Positions 35,675 to 44,953 of a stretch of DNA of 64,000 nt are shown here, piece by piece (the stretch's first letter is position 1; each line of letters starts with the position of its first letter). The DNA lies in the NCBI GenBank assembly GCA_017643925.1, contig JAEPML010000001.1:574378-638377 (forward strand), written 5' to 3'. The position numbers and the translations under genes are program-made. The notes below the pieces were generated by a model. That model did not search any database and had not been told where the DNA came from. It was given only the letters and a program-made list of their open reading frames with translations. The stretch is from Roseibium sp. (GTDB taxonomy: Bacteria; Pseudomonadota; Alphaproteobacteria; Rhizobiales; Stappiaceae).

Positions 35675-36286
35675 TCAGCTTTCCTTCAGGCTCGATACGC
35701 CAATGATCACCCTGGAAATCGCCGACACCGTACAAACCGCCGCAAACCCCCAGGCAAGCACCGGAAACCAGTCGGGGAAGAGCGCCATTAACAGGAAAAG
35801 AGCGATCGTTTCCGTCCCCTCGGCGAGGCCTCCAAGATAGTAGAGTGACTTCTTGCCTTGCGAGTCGGTCGACAGTCCCTTGCGCTCGGCCATGATCGCA
35901 AAAGCAAGGAATGCCGAGCCATTTGCGTAAAAGCTGCAAAGGAGCGCCGCAGCCGGAAGGGCGTTCAGCGCGGGGTCATGGATTGCGAAAGCTAGCGGGA
36001 TTGCACCGTAGAAGAAGAAGTCGAGCGTGATGTCGAGGTAACCGCCGAGATCTGTCTTGCCTTCCACCCGGGCAATCGCACCGTCCAGTCCGTCGGCAAT
36101 ACGGTTGGCGGCAATCAGAAGAAAACCGAGTACGCAGGATCCGCAAGCGATTGCCACGGCGGCCAGCAGACCAAGCCCGAATCCGAACAGGGTGACACTG
36201 TTGGCGCTGATGCCCAGGTCGAAAAACTTCTGGCCCAACCGGTTGAGAGGCGGGTCAATCAGCGGCCGCAGCCGGGCATCAAGCAT
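35675..36286 (-). CDS. CDP-alcohol phosphatidyltransferase family protein
   Basis: This is a 203-residue integral membrane enzyme of phospholipid synthesis. The catalytic motif D65-x2-D68-G-x2-A-R73, followed by D85 and D89, is complete (DGLDGAIAR and GGYLDITLD). Five or six hydrophobic helices surround it. Length and spacing resemble the PgsA/Pcs superfamily, but the alcohol acceptor cannot be assigned; this variant is usually labelled only at family level. It ends four bases after the convergent LysR gene and is divergent from apaG. Confidence 0.87.
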   Translation of the reverse strand: MLDARLRPLIDPPLNRLGQKFFDLGISANSVTLFGFGLGLLAAVAIACGSCVLGFLLIAANRIADGLDGAIARVEGKTDLGGYLDITLDFFFYGAIPLAFAIHDPALNALPAAALLCSFYANGSAFLAFAIMAERKGLSTDSQGKKSLYYLGGLAEGTETIALFLLMALFPDWFPVLAWGFAAVCTVSAISRVIIGVSSLKES

Positions 36287-36449
36287 CTGGTTCTGACCCT
36301 GTTTTCTTTCGCATGATTGCTCATTTCAGGGGTGTACATGCAAAATCCATCCGGAAATCGCAAGTAACACTCTTTCACGCATCCTTCATTCGCCCTATAA
36401 GCCCCAGCGGAAGTCCCAGACTTATGGTCTGGCAAACAAGGGAACAATC

Positions 36450-36851
36450 GTGTCTGGCAGTTACCGCGCCACTACCGAGGGGATCGAGGTCTCCGTCGAA
36501 CCGTTTTATCTGGACGATGAATCGCAGCCGGAAGAAAGCGCGTTTATCTGGGCATACATGGTCGAGATCCACAATGGTGGCGCTGAACCTGTTCAGTTGA
36601 AGACCCGCTATTGGCAAATCACGGATGCGATGGGTCGCCTGGAAGAGGTGCGCGGCGAAGGTGTTGTCGGGGAACAGCCTGTGATTGAGCCGGGTGAGAC
36701 CTTTGAATACTCCTCGCATTGCCCACTCAAGACGGATTCAGGCATCATGGCCGGGTCCTACGCGATGGAGCGTCCGGACGGTTCGGTTTTCGACGTCATG
36801 ATCCCGGCGTTTTCGCTGGACTTGCCGGATGCGATCCGAAGCCTGAACTGA
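36450..36851 (+). CDS. apaG: ApaG (DUF525) protein
   Basis: ApaG is a small beta-sandwich protein linked in enterics to cobalt/magnesium efflux; its role in alphaproteobacteria is unsettled. The 133-residue product has SVEPFYLDDESQPEESAFIWAYMVEIHN, GEGVVGEQPVIEPGETFEYSSHCPL and GIMAGSYAMERPDGSVFDVMIPAFSL, an unbroken family match. The start is a GTG at 36450 with AAGGGA upstream. Confidence 0.94.
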   Translation: MSGSYRATTEGIEVSVEPFYLDDESQPEESAFIWAYMVEIHNGGAEPVQLKTRYWQITDAMGRLEEVRGEGVVGEQPVIEPGETFEYSSHCPLKTDSGIMAGSYAMERPDGSVFDVMIPAFSLDLPDAIRSLN

Positions 36852-36967
36852 GGCGAATTTCTCTACTTGGTGCCGAAGTAGCCTTTGTCGCGTGTGATAC
36901 CTGCCAGCCAGCTTGAAGTTTACCGTCCGGGCACAATCTATTTCGCCAGGAACCGAAAGGTCTGGCG

Positions 36968-37717
36968 ATGGTTATCCTGCGTTCACATCTCACGCATTTC
37001 CGGGCTCGCCTGAAATCACTCGGATGGGTGATGGCGGCCTTGCTGTGCAGCTTTGCCGTTCCTCAGCCCGTTTTGGCCTGCTCCCTTGCCCTCGTGGTTG
37101 CCGTGGACGTCTCAGCAAGCATCAGCGAAGTTGAATATGATCTCCAGCAAAGGGGCATCGCGGAGGCCCTGCAACATCGGGATGTCGTCAAGGCAATTGA
37201 GGCGGTTGGCGGTATCTGGTTATACGGCTTCGAATGGAGTGGGCGCTACCAGCAGAACACCTTGCTGGACTGGCAGTTTCTGTCGGATGAAGCGAGCATT
37301 CGATCTGCTGCCGGCGAGATTCTGGATAACACGCGTGACAGCCGGGAATTCATGACGGCACTGGGGCATGCGCTGAGCCACGCATCAAGTGTTCTGGCGA
37401 ACGCGCCGCAAAGATGCGAGCGGAACGTGGTCGATGTGTCAGCCGACGGGATCAACAACGAAGGCTACGATCCCCATGTGGCCTATGTTTCGGGAAATTT
37501 CTCGGACATCACCGTGAATGCGCTTGTCATCCGCAAGGAAGACCGGACCTATCGCTATTTCGAAAACAAGGTCATCCGCGGGCCGGGCGCCTTTGTCCAG
37601 GCCATGAACAGTTACGAGAATTACACCGAGGCAATGGTTCGAAAACTGGTGCGGGAAATCCTTGGCCTGGGGTTTGCGGACAGCCGCGAGACAGGCCGGA
37701 TCCGAAAAATACCCTGA
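36968..37717 (+). CDS. DUF1194 protein, exported VWA-like
   Basis: DUF1194 proteins occur mainly in Hyphomicrobiales, and none is characterised to my knowledge. The 249-residue protein has a basic N-terminus, then a signal or anchor segment (about 18-37, WVMAALLCSFAVPQPVLACS). A von Willebrand A-like fold follows, with a MIDAS-like metal motif VAVDVSASIS near residues 44-53. DVSADGINNEGYDP near 155-168 could supply further metal ligands. The GAFVQAMNSYENYTEAMVRKLVREI ending is typical. It follows apaG by 116 bases. A periplasmic metal-dependent adhesion or assembly role is only an inference. Confidence 0.85.
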   Translation: MVILRSHLTHFRARLKSLGWVMAALLCSFAVPQPVLACSLALVVAVDVSASISEVEYDLQQRGIAEALQHRDVVKAIEAVGGIWLYGFEWSGRYQQNTLLDWQFLSDEASIRSAAGEILDNTRDSREFMTALGHALSHASSVLANAPQRCERNVVDVSADGINNEGYDPHVAYVSGNFSDITVNALVIRKEDRTYRYFENKVIRGPGAFVQAMNSYENYTEAMVRKLVREILGLGFADSRETGRIRKIP

Positions 37718-37721
37718 AACG

Positions 37722-37749
37722 AAAAAGCCGCCCTGTGAGGACGGCTTTT
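37722..37749. terminator. Bidirectional terminator, DUF1194 / TerB
   Basis: AAAAGCCG and CGGCTTTT form an eight-base-pair outer stem with a further inner pairing around GTGA, with T-runs on both strands. It lies between two convergent genes and should stop both transcripts. Confidence 0.85.
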
Positions 37750-37776
37750 AAGCGCTTGGTGGCGGTCAGAAACCGA

Positions 37777-38190
37777 TCACTGCGTCCGGTAACGGGCAAT
37801 GGCAGCGCGTTCTATGGCCGCAACGGTCAGCTTGTCGAGGCTGAAGCGGTCACGCAGCAATTGCAGGATACGCAATTCTTCCTGTTCGACATGAAGGTCG
37901 GCAGCAGCCACTTCAACCGCCAGCGCATAGGCCGTGTCGTAGAGTTTCGGCGGTAGAACATCACCAACGAGTTCCAGCACGAGAAACAGACCGTTCTCCT
38001 CCTGCAGGATGTCACCGCAGCGCTGGGCTGCCGGAATGATCTTGTTGGTGTCATAGTCCTCGAACACGGGCAGCATCTTGATCATGTCACCGATGGTGGC
38101 CAGTTCCTTGTCGGTCATCTGATTGTCGGATGCCGAGACAATGACCATCATGTAGATGAGGGCTTCCTGAATGCTGATCGGCTCATTCAT
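37777..38190 (-). CDS. TerB family tellurite-resistance-like protein
   Basis: This is a 137-residue cytosolic protein of the TerB/DjlA-N helical fold. It starts MNEPISIQEALIYMMVIVSASDNQMTDKELATIGDMI and contains VAAADLHVEQEELRILQLLRDRF, both with the acidic metal-binding-like pattern of the family. Despite the name, single TerB-like proteins usually have no proven link to tellurite. The start at 38190 gives the conserved N-terminus; 13 upstream codons are atypical. Confidence 0.85.
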   Translation of the reverse strand: MNEPISIQEALIYMMVIVSASDNQMTDKELATIGDMIKMLPVFEDYDTNKIIPAAQRCGDILQEENGLFLVLELVGDVLPPKLYDTAYALAVEVAAADLHVEQEELRILQLLRDRFSLDKLTVAAIERAAIARYRTQ

Positions 38191-38403
38191 AGACACTATG
38201 TATTCTCCAGTGGCGCCGGTTAGGGGCAAATCGAAGGCCCGGTTTAAAGGGTTGGCGGCAAAGCTTCAAGTCAAGGAGTTGCGACATTTGATTGACTGCG
38301 GCCGCTTGCTTTCCTAGTGTCGCGCCGCAACATCCGGGCAACAGGCCCTGAGATCGACCGGATCAGCCGGTTTCCTTTCATATCAAAAGAACGACATTCG
38401 AAC

Positions 38404-40062
38404 ATGACCGACCAATCCCTGCCCACGCTTGACCTTTCGCAAGACTTTGTTGAGGCGGCCCGGAAATCCAAAGCCTGGCCGTTTGAAGAAGCGCGAAAAC
38501 TGGTCAAACGGATCGAGAAGCGGGAGAGCGACAAACCGGTTCTGTTCGAGACCGGCTATGGACCATCCGGCCTGCCGCATATCGGCACGTTCGGTGAAGT
38601 GCTGCGCACGACCATGGTTCGTACCGCGTTTCGCCTGCTGACGGAAGACAGGATCCCGACCCGCCTGCTGTGCTTTTCCGATGACATGGACGGCATGCGC
38701 AAGATCCCGGAAAATGTGCCGGATCGTGCCGCGCTGGAACCGTACCTGCAGATGCCGTTGAGCGACGTGCCGAACCCGTTCGGTGGCGACTACGAAAGTT
38801 TTGCCGCGCACAACAATGCAATGTTGCGGCGGTTTCTGGACACGTTCGGCTTTGACTACGAATTCGCCAGTGCGACCGAGTACTACAAGTCCGGGAAGTT
38901 CGACGACGTCCTGATCAAGGCGACCGAAAAGTACCAGAAGATCATGGATGTGATGTTGCCGACGCTCGGCGCAGAGCGTCAGGCAACCTATTCTCCTTTC
39001 CTGCCGATCTCCCCGACGTCGGGCCGCGTTCTCTACGTGCCGATGAAGGACGTGAATGCCAAGGACGGCACGATCACCTTTGAAGACGAGACCGGCGAGG
39101 ACATCACCGTGTCGGTAACGGGCGGTAAGGTGAAGCTCCAGTGGAAGCCGGACTTCGGTATGCGCTGGGCGGCGCTCGACGTGGACTTCGAGATGTTCGG
39201 CAAGGACCACATGACCAATGCACCGATCTACGACAAGATCTGCAATATCCTGGGCGGAAAGGCACCGGAGCACTTCGTCTATGAATTGTTCCTGGACGAG
39301 AAGGGCGAGAAGATCTCCAAGTCCAAGGGCAACGGCCTGACGATCGACGAGTGGCTGACCTATGCCTCGCCGGAGAGCCTCGCGCTGTACAACTTCCAGA
39401 AGCCGAAAACCGCCAAGAAGCTCTATTTCGACGTCATTCCGAAGGCGGTGGACGAGTATTACACCTTTGTCCAGAAATACGACCAGATGCCGGTCGAGCA
39501 GAAATTGCAGAACCCGGCCTGGCACATCCATTCCGGTGCGATTCCACAGATCGACATGCCGGTTCCATTCGCGATGTTGCTAAACCTCGTGTCGGCCTCC
39601 AATGCGGAAAACAAGGATGTGCTGTGGGCGTTCATTTCGCGCTATGCACCCGGTGTGACCGCAGAAACACATCCGGCGCTGGACGCTCTTGTCGGCTACG
39701 CCATCCGGTACTTTGATGATTTCGTCAAACCGACAAAGTCGTTCAAGGCACCGGACGATATCGAGCGCAAAGCCCTGGAACAGCTGGACGAGAAGCTTGC
39801 CTCGCTTGCCGGCGACGCGGACGGGGCAGCCATTCAGGACGCCGTTCTCGACGTTGCCCGTGCCATCGAGCGCTACCAGGATCCGAAGAAGAAAGGTCCG
39901 GACGGCGGGCCTGGCGTTTCGGTTGCCTGGTTCTCGGCGCTGTACCAGTTGCTGCTCGGTCAGGAAAAAGGACCGCGGTTCGGATCCTTCGTTGCTCTGT
40001 ATGGCATTGCGGAAACCCGCGAGATGATCCGCAAGGCCCTTGCCGGCGAACTCGCAGCCTAG
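38404..40062 (+). CDS. lysK: Lysyl-tRNA synthetase, class I
   Basis: This enzyme charges tRNA-Lys using the class I fold, unlike the class II enzyme of most bacteria; alphaproteobacteria are a known exception. The 552-residue protein has the HIGH-type PHIGT at residues 58-62 and the KMSKS-type KISKS at 303-307. [16 protein letters not shown] and an alpha-helical C-terminal half follow. ATG 38404 is chosen over an earlier in-frame start at 38317, whose extra residues are basic and non-conserved. A nine-base-pair hairpin follows the stop. Confidence 0.95.
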   Translation: MTDQSLPTLDLSQDFVEAARKSKAWPFEEARKLVKRIEKRESDKPVLFETGYGPSGLPHIGTFGEVLRTTMVRTAFRLLTEDRIPTRLLCFSDDMDGMRKIPENVPDRAALEPYLQMPLSDVPNPFGGDYESFAAHNNAMLRRFLDTFGFDYEFASATEYYKSGKFDDVLIKATEKYQKIMDVMLPTLGAERQATYSPFLPISPTSGRVLYVPMKDVNAKDGTITFEDETGEDITVSVTGGKVKLQWKPDFGMRWAALDVDFEMFGKDHMTNAPIYDKICNILGGKAPEHFVYELFLDEKGEKISKSKGNGLTIDEWLTYASPESLALYNFQKPKTAKKLYFDVIPKAVDEYYTFVQKYDQMPVEQKLQNPAWHIHSGAIPQIDMPVPFAMLLNLVSASNAENKDVLWAFISRYAPGVTAETHPALDALVGYAIRYFDDFVKPTKSFKAPDDIERKALEQLDEKLASLAGDADGAAIQDAVLDVARAIERYQDPKKKGPDGGPGVSVAWFSALYQLLLGQEKGPRFGSFVALYGIAETREMIRKALAGELAA

Positions 40063-40081
40063 GCGAACGAGCTTTTGCACT

Positions 40082-40103
40082 TGCGGCACCCCAGGGTGCC
40101 GCA
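40082..40103 (+). terminator. Hairpin after lysK
   Basis: TGCGGCACC and GGTGCCGCA form a perfect nine-base-pair stem around CCAG, 20 bases after the lysK stop. No T-run follows, so it is a likely but non-canonical terminator. Confidence 0.55.
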
Positions 40104-40125
40104 GGATGCTTCAAGGATCATAGGC

Positions 40126-42102
40126 CTAGCTGCTGCCGCCGATAAACTGAACGCCAGTCGACTTGCCATCGGTCCAGACCGTGCGCCCCAGGCGTTCTTC
40201 ACCCTGATAATTGACGCTCACCGTCTTGGCCGGCTCGCTCTCGCCCAGGCCGTTGACGTTCATGCCGGTGCGCGAGACATTTTCAACCTGCACGGTTTCC
40301 GTTTCACCGTTCACGTGAATTTCTGCAGATCCCGAAGCCGCATGGCGCGGTGCCTTGCGTGGTTCGGCATCCAGGAGTTCCCCTTCCATTGCCGTCGCGA
40401 GATCCGTCAGACCCTCAATGACCTCCTTGCTGGCCCGGTCAAGCTCTGCCAGCGCTTCGAACGCGTCTGCCATCCTGCCGTCTTCGGCGGCGCTCAGGGC
40501 ACGGTGGCCGGCCTCGTGTACGAGCTTGTGCGGCGCGACCAGGTCCTTGAAGGATGGATGCGAACGGACCTTTTCATTCCTGATCCCGTCATACCATTTG
40601 CCAAGCCGGCAGTGATGGTGGTCGGGCATGGCCGACGACGCCCAGTCATCATGGCCGGTCACCGTGTCGACAACCCGCTTCTTGAAAAGCACATGGTCGA
40701 TCCGGGCCATTTCCACCAGAGACTTGTCGGAGTCCGCGTCAAAGAAGGATTTCGCGTTGTCACTGAACTGGTCGTTGCTCTGGCGCAGGATCCTCTGCAT
40801 GTCGATCAGCTGGAGGTCGGTATTCCGGTTCGATTCAGCAACGCTTGACACATTTTGTGCGATTTCGTGGCTGGCTTCCTGCTGCTGGTGCAAGATTTCG
40901 GTGATCTGTGTAACGCGCTCGGATACGGTGCCCACCATGCCATCTATTGATTGCATGATCTCGTTCGCCGACCCGATTGCCTCCTCACCGGTTCTGATCG
41001 CACTCTCCGAACTCTGGATGGCGGCCTGAATGGTCTGCATCCCGGTGGTCAATGCGTCGATCCGGGTCGAAATATCTTCCGTCGCCTTGCCGGTCTGCGA
41101 AGCGAGTGTCTTGACCTCGGAAGCCACCACCGCGAAACCCTTTCCGGCTTCACCGGCCCTGGCTGCCTCGATGGTGGCATTCAGGGCGAGAAGATTGGTC
41201 TGATCGGCGATCGACTGGATCACCGACAGGAATTCGCTGATTTGCGATGCCGCTGCATTCAGGTCCGCAAGGCTGTGAGACGTCTGTTGTGAAGTTGCTG
41301 CAATGTCGCCAATCGCTTCGAAGACAGCGGCCATCTTGTTCAGACCATCCTTGGCGGCTCCATTGGTAGATTGGGCCTCTTCCGCGGCCCCTTGGCTGTT
41401 CTCCGAAATCTGGCCGATCGAAGCCACCAGCTGGTCGGCAGCGGCCGAGATAGACTGGCTGTTGGCGTTGGCTTCCTTGGTATTCCGCGACAACAGGGCC
41501 ATCGCCATGACCAGTTCATTGAGTTCGCAGATGGTGTTTGCTGTCGTTCGAAGATTGATCAGTCCGACTGTATCGCGTTCCTCGATCTCCTCGATCTGGC
41601 GCTGTTCGGTTTCAAAGGCACGCTGCGCCAGGATCATGTCCAGAAAGAAGCGGGTGACGACGGACTGAAGCACTTCAATCATGGCACCTTGAGAAAACCG
41701 GTGCTTCTTGACGATGACCGGAATGGCCTCGTTCAGCAAACGGCCGAAGGCAGACATGAGCCACTCGGCCTTCAGGCCGATGCGCACATGCGCCTGTCCG
41801 ATGCGTGCCGCCTGTCCGACGAACTCCAGGTCAGGTTCGTTGTTGAAGATGTAGTCCCAGTGCCCGGTCTGGGCATTCTTGAGCCGTGACGTGTTGTCCT
41901 GATGATGACCCATTTTCTGCCGAAGTTCCTCTTCGGCCAGAAGGTCATTGTAAAACCGGTCAAGGATCCCGGGCAGCGCCGGCTGAAGTGACTTCCATGC
42001 CCGTTGCGCAGTAGCGGTGTTGCTTCCTGCATCCGACATGAACCTGAGATACTTGTCGATGTTCTCAGTTTCTGTTGGTTTCTTGTTTGGATTTGCTGCC
42101 AT
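40126..42102 (-). CDS. Soluble chemoreceptor: protoglobin + MCP + CZB + PilZ
   Basis: This is a 658-residue methyl-accepting chemotaxis protein with no membrane segment. Residues about 15-165 form a globin-coupled sensor domain, with likely haem-binding His105 in [14 protein letters not shown], as in HemAT. Residues about 200-450 form the coiled-coil signalling region with the tip [24 protein letters not shown]. Residues about 475-560 form a chemoreceptor zinc-binding (CZB) domain ([29 protein letters not shown]). A PilZ domain ends the protein (about 597-658), with RKAPRH and ENVSRTGM as c-di-GMP motifs. The parts suggest sensing of oxygen, zinc or hypochlorite, and c-di-GMP in one cytoplasmic receptor. 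No other che genes are nearby. Confidence 0.9.
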   Translation of the reverse strand: MAANPNKKPTETENIDKYLRFMSDAGSNTATAQRAWKSLQPALPGILDRFYNDLLAEEELRQKMGHHQDNTSRLKNAQTGHWDYIFNNEPDLEFVGQAARIGQAHVRIGLKAEWLMSAFGRLLNEAIPVIVKKHRFSQGAMIEVLQSVVTRFFLDMILAQRAFETEQRQIEEIEERDTVGLINLRTTANTICELNELVMAMALLSRNTKEANANSQSISAAADQLVASIGQISENSQGAAEEAQSTNGAAKDGLNKMAAVFEAIGDIAATSQQTSHSLADLNAAASQISEFLSVIQSIADQTNLLALNATIEAARAGEAGKGFAVVASEVKTLASQTGKATEDISTRIDALTTGMQTIQAAIQSSESAIRTGEEAIGSANEIMQSIDGMVGTVSERVTQITEILHQQQEASHEIAQNVSSVAESNRNTDLQLIDMQRILRQSNDQFSDNAKSFFDADSDKSLVEMARIDHVLFKKRVVDTVTGHDDWASSAMPDHHHCRLGKWYDGIRNEKVRSHPSFKDLVAPHKLVHEAGHRALSAAEDGRMADAFEALAELDRASKEVIEGLTDLATAMEGELLDAEPRKAPRHAASGSAEIHVNGETETVQVENVSRTGMNVNGLGESEPAKTVSVNYQGEERLGRTVWTDGKSTGVQFIGGSS

Positions 42103-42311
42103 TTCACGACTCTTTGGATGGGGTCATTCCCGCAAAAAAATGGCCATCCGTCGTAAACAAATTTCTAAAATCGGGGCTGGAAAAGCGTACGTAGTAACAC
42201 CATTGGTCTTTTGTATTGCCTAGATTTGCCAATGCGTTAGACGGGGAAGGGTGTGTGAGGGGCGGATGCAGCTGCAAGCGCTGGAATAGCCCTGACCACG
42301 ATGGGAGTTGC
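42103..42311. other. Gap upstream of the chemoreceptor gene
   Basis: This 209-base AT-richer gap should hold the chemoreceptor promoter, read on the minus strand. I cannot pick a confident -35/-10, sigma-54 or flagellar-class element, and no hairpin stands out. Confidence 0.4.
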
Positions 42312-43214
42312 CTATTGTTGCGGCGCCGGAAACAGGTCCTCGTTCTGCACAGGCAGGTCTTGGGTTCCCCTCTGTTCCAGATCGCCGCTCAGACTCCACT
42401 CAACGATTTCCGGCGCCAGTTCTTCCAGACCCGGAAGCGTTGCCTCTTCGCTGAGCGACCAGTTGGACGGTGGCAGATCGTTCAGCCACTCAGCCTGCCA
42501 CTTGCCGACCTTTCTTTCCTTGGCCAACAGGGCCAGTTCCTGGAAGTGATCTGGCGCATCATCTTTCGGATCAGCCCAGCCATAGCGCACGAGGCGCGCG
42601 CTGAGATCAACCTTGCCGCGCTGGCAGCTTGCCAGGATTTGCTGTGGTCCCAGGTCGTCGATCTTTTCACAGGTGATCTTGAATTGCCGGATCAGCCCGC
42701 GCAGGAACGTCCTGGCCCGGGTACCGCAAGGCCAGGTGCCGCCCAGGCGGGAAACACAGGTTTCGTCCAGCTTCAGCGGGGTAATGTGGGCAAGCGTGAC
42801 GACCATGCGCGCCGACTTGATGTGTCCCCCGTCAATGACCTGAACCCTGCGAAGCTCGAGCGGCCCGTCAGGAATAGGCTCAATTGTCGGGTTTTTGAGT
42901 TCCAGATAGCGTTTGGAAGGCTCCACACGCGTCAGCTTTCCGCTGACTGAAGGCGCCGTTACGCCTTCTGGCGAGACGTCCCGGATGTCGGTCGGGTTGG
43001 GTGCAGCCGAAGCCGCTTGCGAGTCAGCGGTCGATGGCAGAGAAACCGGAGCGCGCTCCGTTTGTTCAGTCCGTGTCGGTGTAACGCTGACGGGGCCTCC
43101 GGTACCGCCTGCAACGGTCTGAACTTGCGGCGGCTCGGCAAGCATCAGCCAGGACAGCAAACCACCCGAGGCGGTGAGCAGCAGTGCGGGCACCAGAAAT
43201 GGCCGAAACTTCAT
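42312..43214 (-). CDS. Exported staphylococcal-nuclease-like protein with lost catalytic residues
   Basis: This is a 300-residue protein with an N-terminal signal or anchor (about 5-27, PFLVPALLLTASGGLLSWLML) and a Pro/Thr/Ser-rich linker to about residue 100. A domain resembling staphylococcal nuclease follows (RVQVIDGGHIKSARMVVTLAHITPLKLD, GTRARTFLRGLI, KVDLSARLVRYGWADP, ALLAKERKVGKW). The active nuclease pattern D-G-D, V-R-L and Y-G-R is replaced here by DGG, VTL and GPQ, so catalysis is unlikely. Four cysteines (ETC, WPCG, ITC, ASC) could form disulphides. It may be a periplasmic binding or scaffold protein. It lies upstream of the chemoreceptor gene on the same strand. Confidence 0.65.
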   Translation of the reverse strand: MKFRPFLVPALLLTASGGLLSWLMLAEPPQVQTVAGGTGGPVSVTPTRTEQTERAPVSLPSTADSQAASAAPNPTDIRDVSPEGVTAPSVSGKLTRVEPSKRYLELKNPTIEPIPDGPLELRRVQVIDGGHIKSARMVVTLAHITPLKLDETCVSRLGGTWPCGTRARTFLRGLIRQFKITCEKIDDLGPQQILASCQRGKVDLSARLVRYGWADPKDDAPDHFQELALLAKERKVGKWQAEWLNDLPPSNWSLSEEATLPGLEELAPEIVEWSLSGDLEQRGTQDLPVQNEDLFPAPQQ

Positions 43215-43507
43215 TGCAGATCCGGTTTAGATGACGGGACGGATCAATAATACGATCCCGCGTCCCGATTGCCGAGGGGGAATTCGCTTCTTTAGTAAAT
43301 ATGTTCCTGAAACGCAAAATCCTGTGTCGCTAGCAAGGGCAGTCATTCATCCTGAACCGGAAAACTGTCGGCAATGCAGGAGTTCGCGCTCAAAGTGGCG
43401 AAGTCCGGCTTGTTCCACGATATTCCTCGAAGTAGTGTCCGGCCAAATTCGTGATTGTTCTGATGTCCAATCACCGAAACCGACCTTTGGAAGAACCGGG
43501 CGCGCGC
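43215..43507. other. Gap between nuclease-like gene and DUF952 gene
   Basis: A 293-base divergent intergenic region. It has no coding potential that I can support and no clear promoter; both flanking genes must initiate in it. Confidence 0.4.
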
Positions 43508-43852
43508 ATGACACTTATCTTCAAGATCGTTCCGAAACCTCTCTGGCAGGAAGCCGTGGAGGCCAATGTCTTCACCGGCGCACCGGTCGATCTGAGCGAT
43601 GGCTATATTCACTTTTCAACGGCTGAGCAGGTGACGGAAACAGCCGCCAAGCACTTCACAGGCCAGACGGATCTGCTTCTGGCCGCTTTCGACGCTGCGC
43701 AGTTCGGCGAAGACCTAAAGTGGGAGCCCTCCCGGGGCGGCGCACTTTTCCCGCACCTCTACGCGAAGTTCGCGCCCGGTTCAGCGCTTTGGGTGAAGGA
43801 ATTGCCGCTGGACGAACAGGGTGATCATGTGTTTCCGGAGCTGAGCCGATGA
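43508..43852 (+). CDS. DUF952 domain protein
   Basis: This is a 114-residue small protein of the DUF952 family, starting MTLIFKIVPKPLWQEAVEANVFTGAPVDLSDGYIHFSTAEQ, the family signature with a conserved HFST. It ends HLYAKFAPGSALWVKELPLDEQGDHVFP. The biochemical role is unknown; the fold is related to ADP-ribosyl-binding proteins in some analyses. An alternative start at 43463 adds 15 residues. Its stop overlaps the pyrD start (ATGA), so the genes are coupled, as in many Hyphomicrobiales. Confidence 0.85.
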   Translation: MTLIFKIVPKPLWQEAVEANVFTGAPVDLSDGYIHFSTAEQVTETAAKHFTGQTDLLLAAFDAAQFGEDLKWEPSRGGALFPHLYAKFAPGSALWVKELPLDEQGDHVFPELSR

Positions 43853-44943
43853 GTTTTCGCCTGTTCGAGAATGTCGCGTTGAAAGGGCTCCAGTGCCTTG
43901 ACGCTGAAACAGCCCATCGCGCCACGATCGCTGCGTTGAAGTCCGGCTTGATGCCTCCACGCAAGGGGCGGCCGGATCCCCGTCTCGAGGTGAAGCTCTG
44001 GGACTTGGCTTTCCCGAACCCGGTCGGCATGGCTGCCGGATTTGACAAGAATGGTGAGGTTCCAGATGCGCTTCTGGATCTGGGATTTGGCTACACCGAG
44101 GTTGGTTCGGTTACACCGAGGCCTCAACCGGGCAACCCCAAGCCAAGGGTGTTTCGTTTGCCCGGGGATGAAGGTGTCATCAACCGCTACGGTTTCAACA
44201 ATGAAGGCCACGAGGCCTTGCGCAGTCGTCTCGACGGGCGCCGGTCATTGAAGGGTATCGTCGGCATCAATGTCGGCGCCAACAAGGACGCGGAGGACCG
44301 AATTGCGGATTATGTCGCCGGGATCTACAGGTTTGCAGACATAGCCTCCTATTTCACAGTCAACATCTCTTCACCCAACACGCCAGGACTGCGCGACATG
44401 CAGGCGCGCTCGGTTCTTGCGGACCTGTTGACCGGGGTCATCAGCGCGCGTGATGAATCCACGCATAAGATCGGGCGGCGGGTTCCTGTCCTTCTGAAAA
44501 TTGCGCCCGATGTCGCCGACGAGGACCTGACCGACATCGTCGAGGAAGTCCTGGCGAAGAATGTCGATGGCCTGATTGTTTCCAACACCACGGTCAGCAG
44601 GGAAGGGCTGAGCGGGTCACCCCGCGACCAGGAAGCTGGAGGTCTTTCCGGGCGCCCTCTGTTCCACAAGTCGACGGTGATGCTGGCCCGTGCCCGTAAG
44701 CTGTCAGGACCGGATTTGCCGATCATTGGAGTTGGCGGCATCGACAGCGCCGAAACGGCTTTTGAAAAGATCGCGGCAGGCGCCGACCTGCTGCAGCTCT
44801 ATTCGTCGCTTGTTTTCAAGGGACCTGCGCTCGTGGCCGACATCCTCAATGGACTGTCGAATATTTTGGACAAGCAGGGACTGGGCACTTTGAGAGACGC
44901 GCGGGACGGCAAGGTCGAAGAATGGGCCGCAAAAACGCCCTGA
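43849..44943 (+). CDS. pyrD: Dihydroorotate dehydrogenase (quinone), class 2
   Basis: PyrD oxidises dihydroorotate to orotate in pyrimidine synthesis and passes electrons to the quinone pool. The 364-residue protein has an N-terminal membrane-associating helix pair typical of class 2. The FMN and substrate motifs are NPVGMAAGFDKNGE, GFVEVGSVTPRPQ-like GYTEVGSVTPRPQPGNPKPRVFR, and SSPNTPGLRDMQ with the catalytic serine. GVGGIDSAETAFEKIAAGADLLQLYSSLVFKG is also present. It is translationally coupled to the DUF952 gene and ends 10 bases from the convergent MATE gene. Confidence 0.95.
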   Translation: MSFRLFENVALKGLQCLDAETAHRATIAALKSGLMPPRKGRPDPRLEVKLWDLAFPNPVGMAAGFDKNGEVPDALLDLGFGYTEVGSVTPRPQPGNPKPRVFRLPGDEGVINRYGFNNEGHEALRSRLDGRRSLKGIVGINVGANKDAEDRIADYVAGIYRFADIASYFTVNISSPNTPGLRDMQARSVLADLLTGVISARDESTHKIGRRVPVLLKIAPDVADEDLTDIVEEVLAKNVDGLIVSNTTVSREGLSGSPRDQEAGGLSGRPLFHKSTVMLARARKLSGPDLPIIGVGGIDSAETAFEKIAAGADLLQLYSSLVFKGPALVADILNGLSNILDKQGLGTLRDARDGKVEEWAAKTP

Positions 44944-44953
44944 TCCGCTAGGG

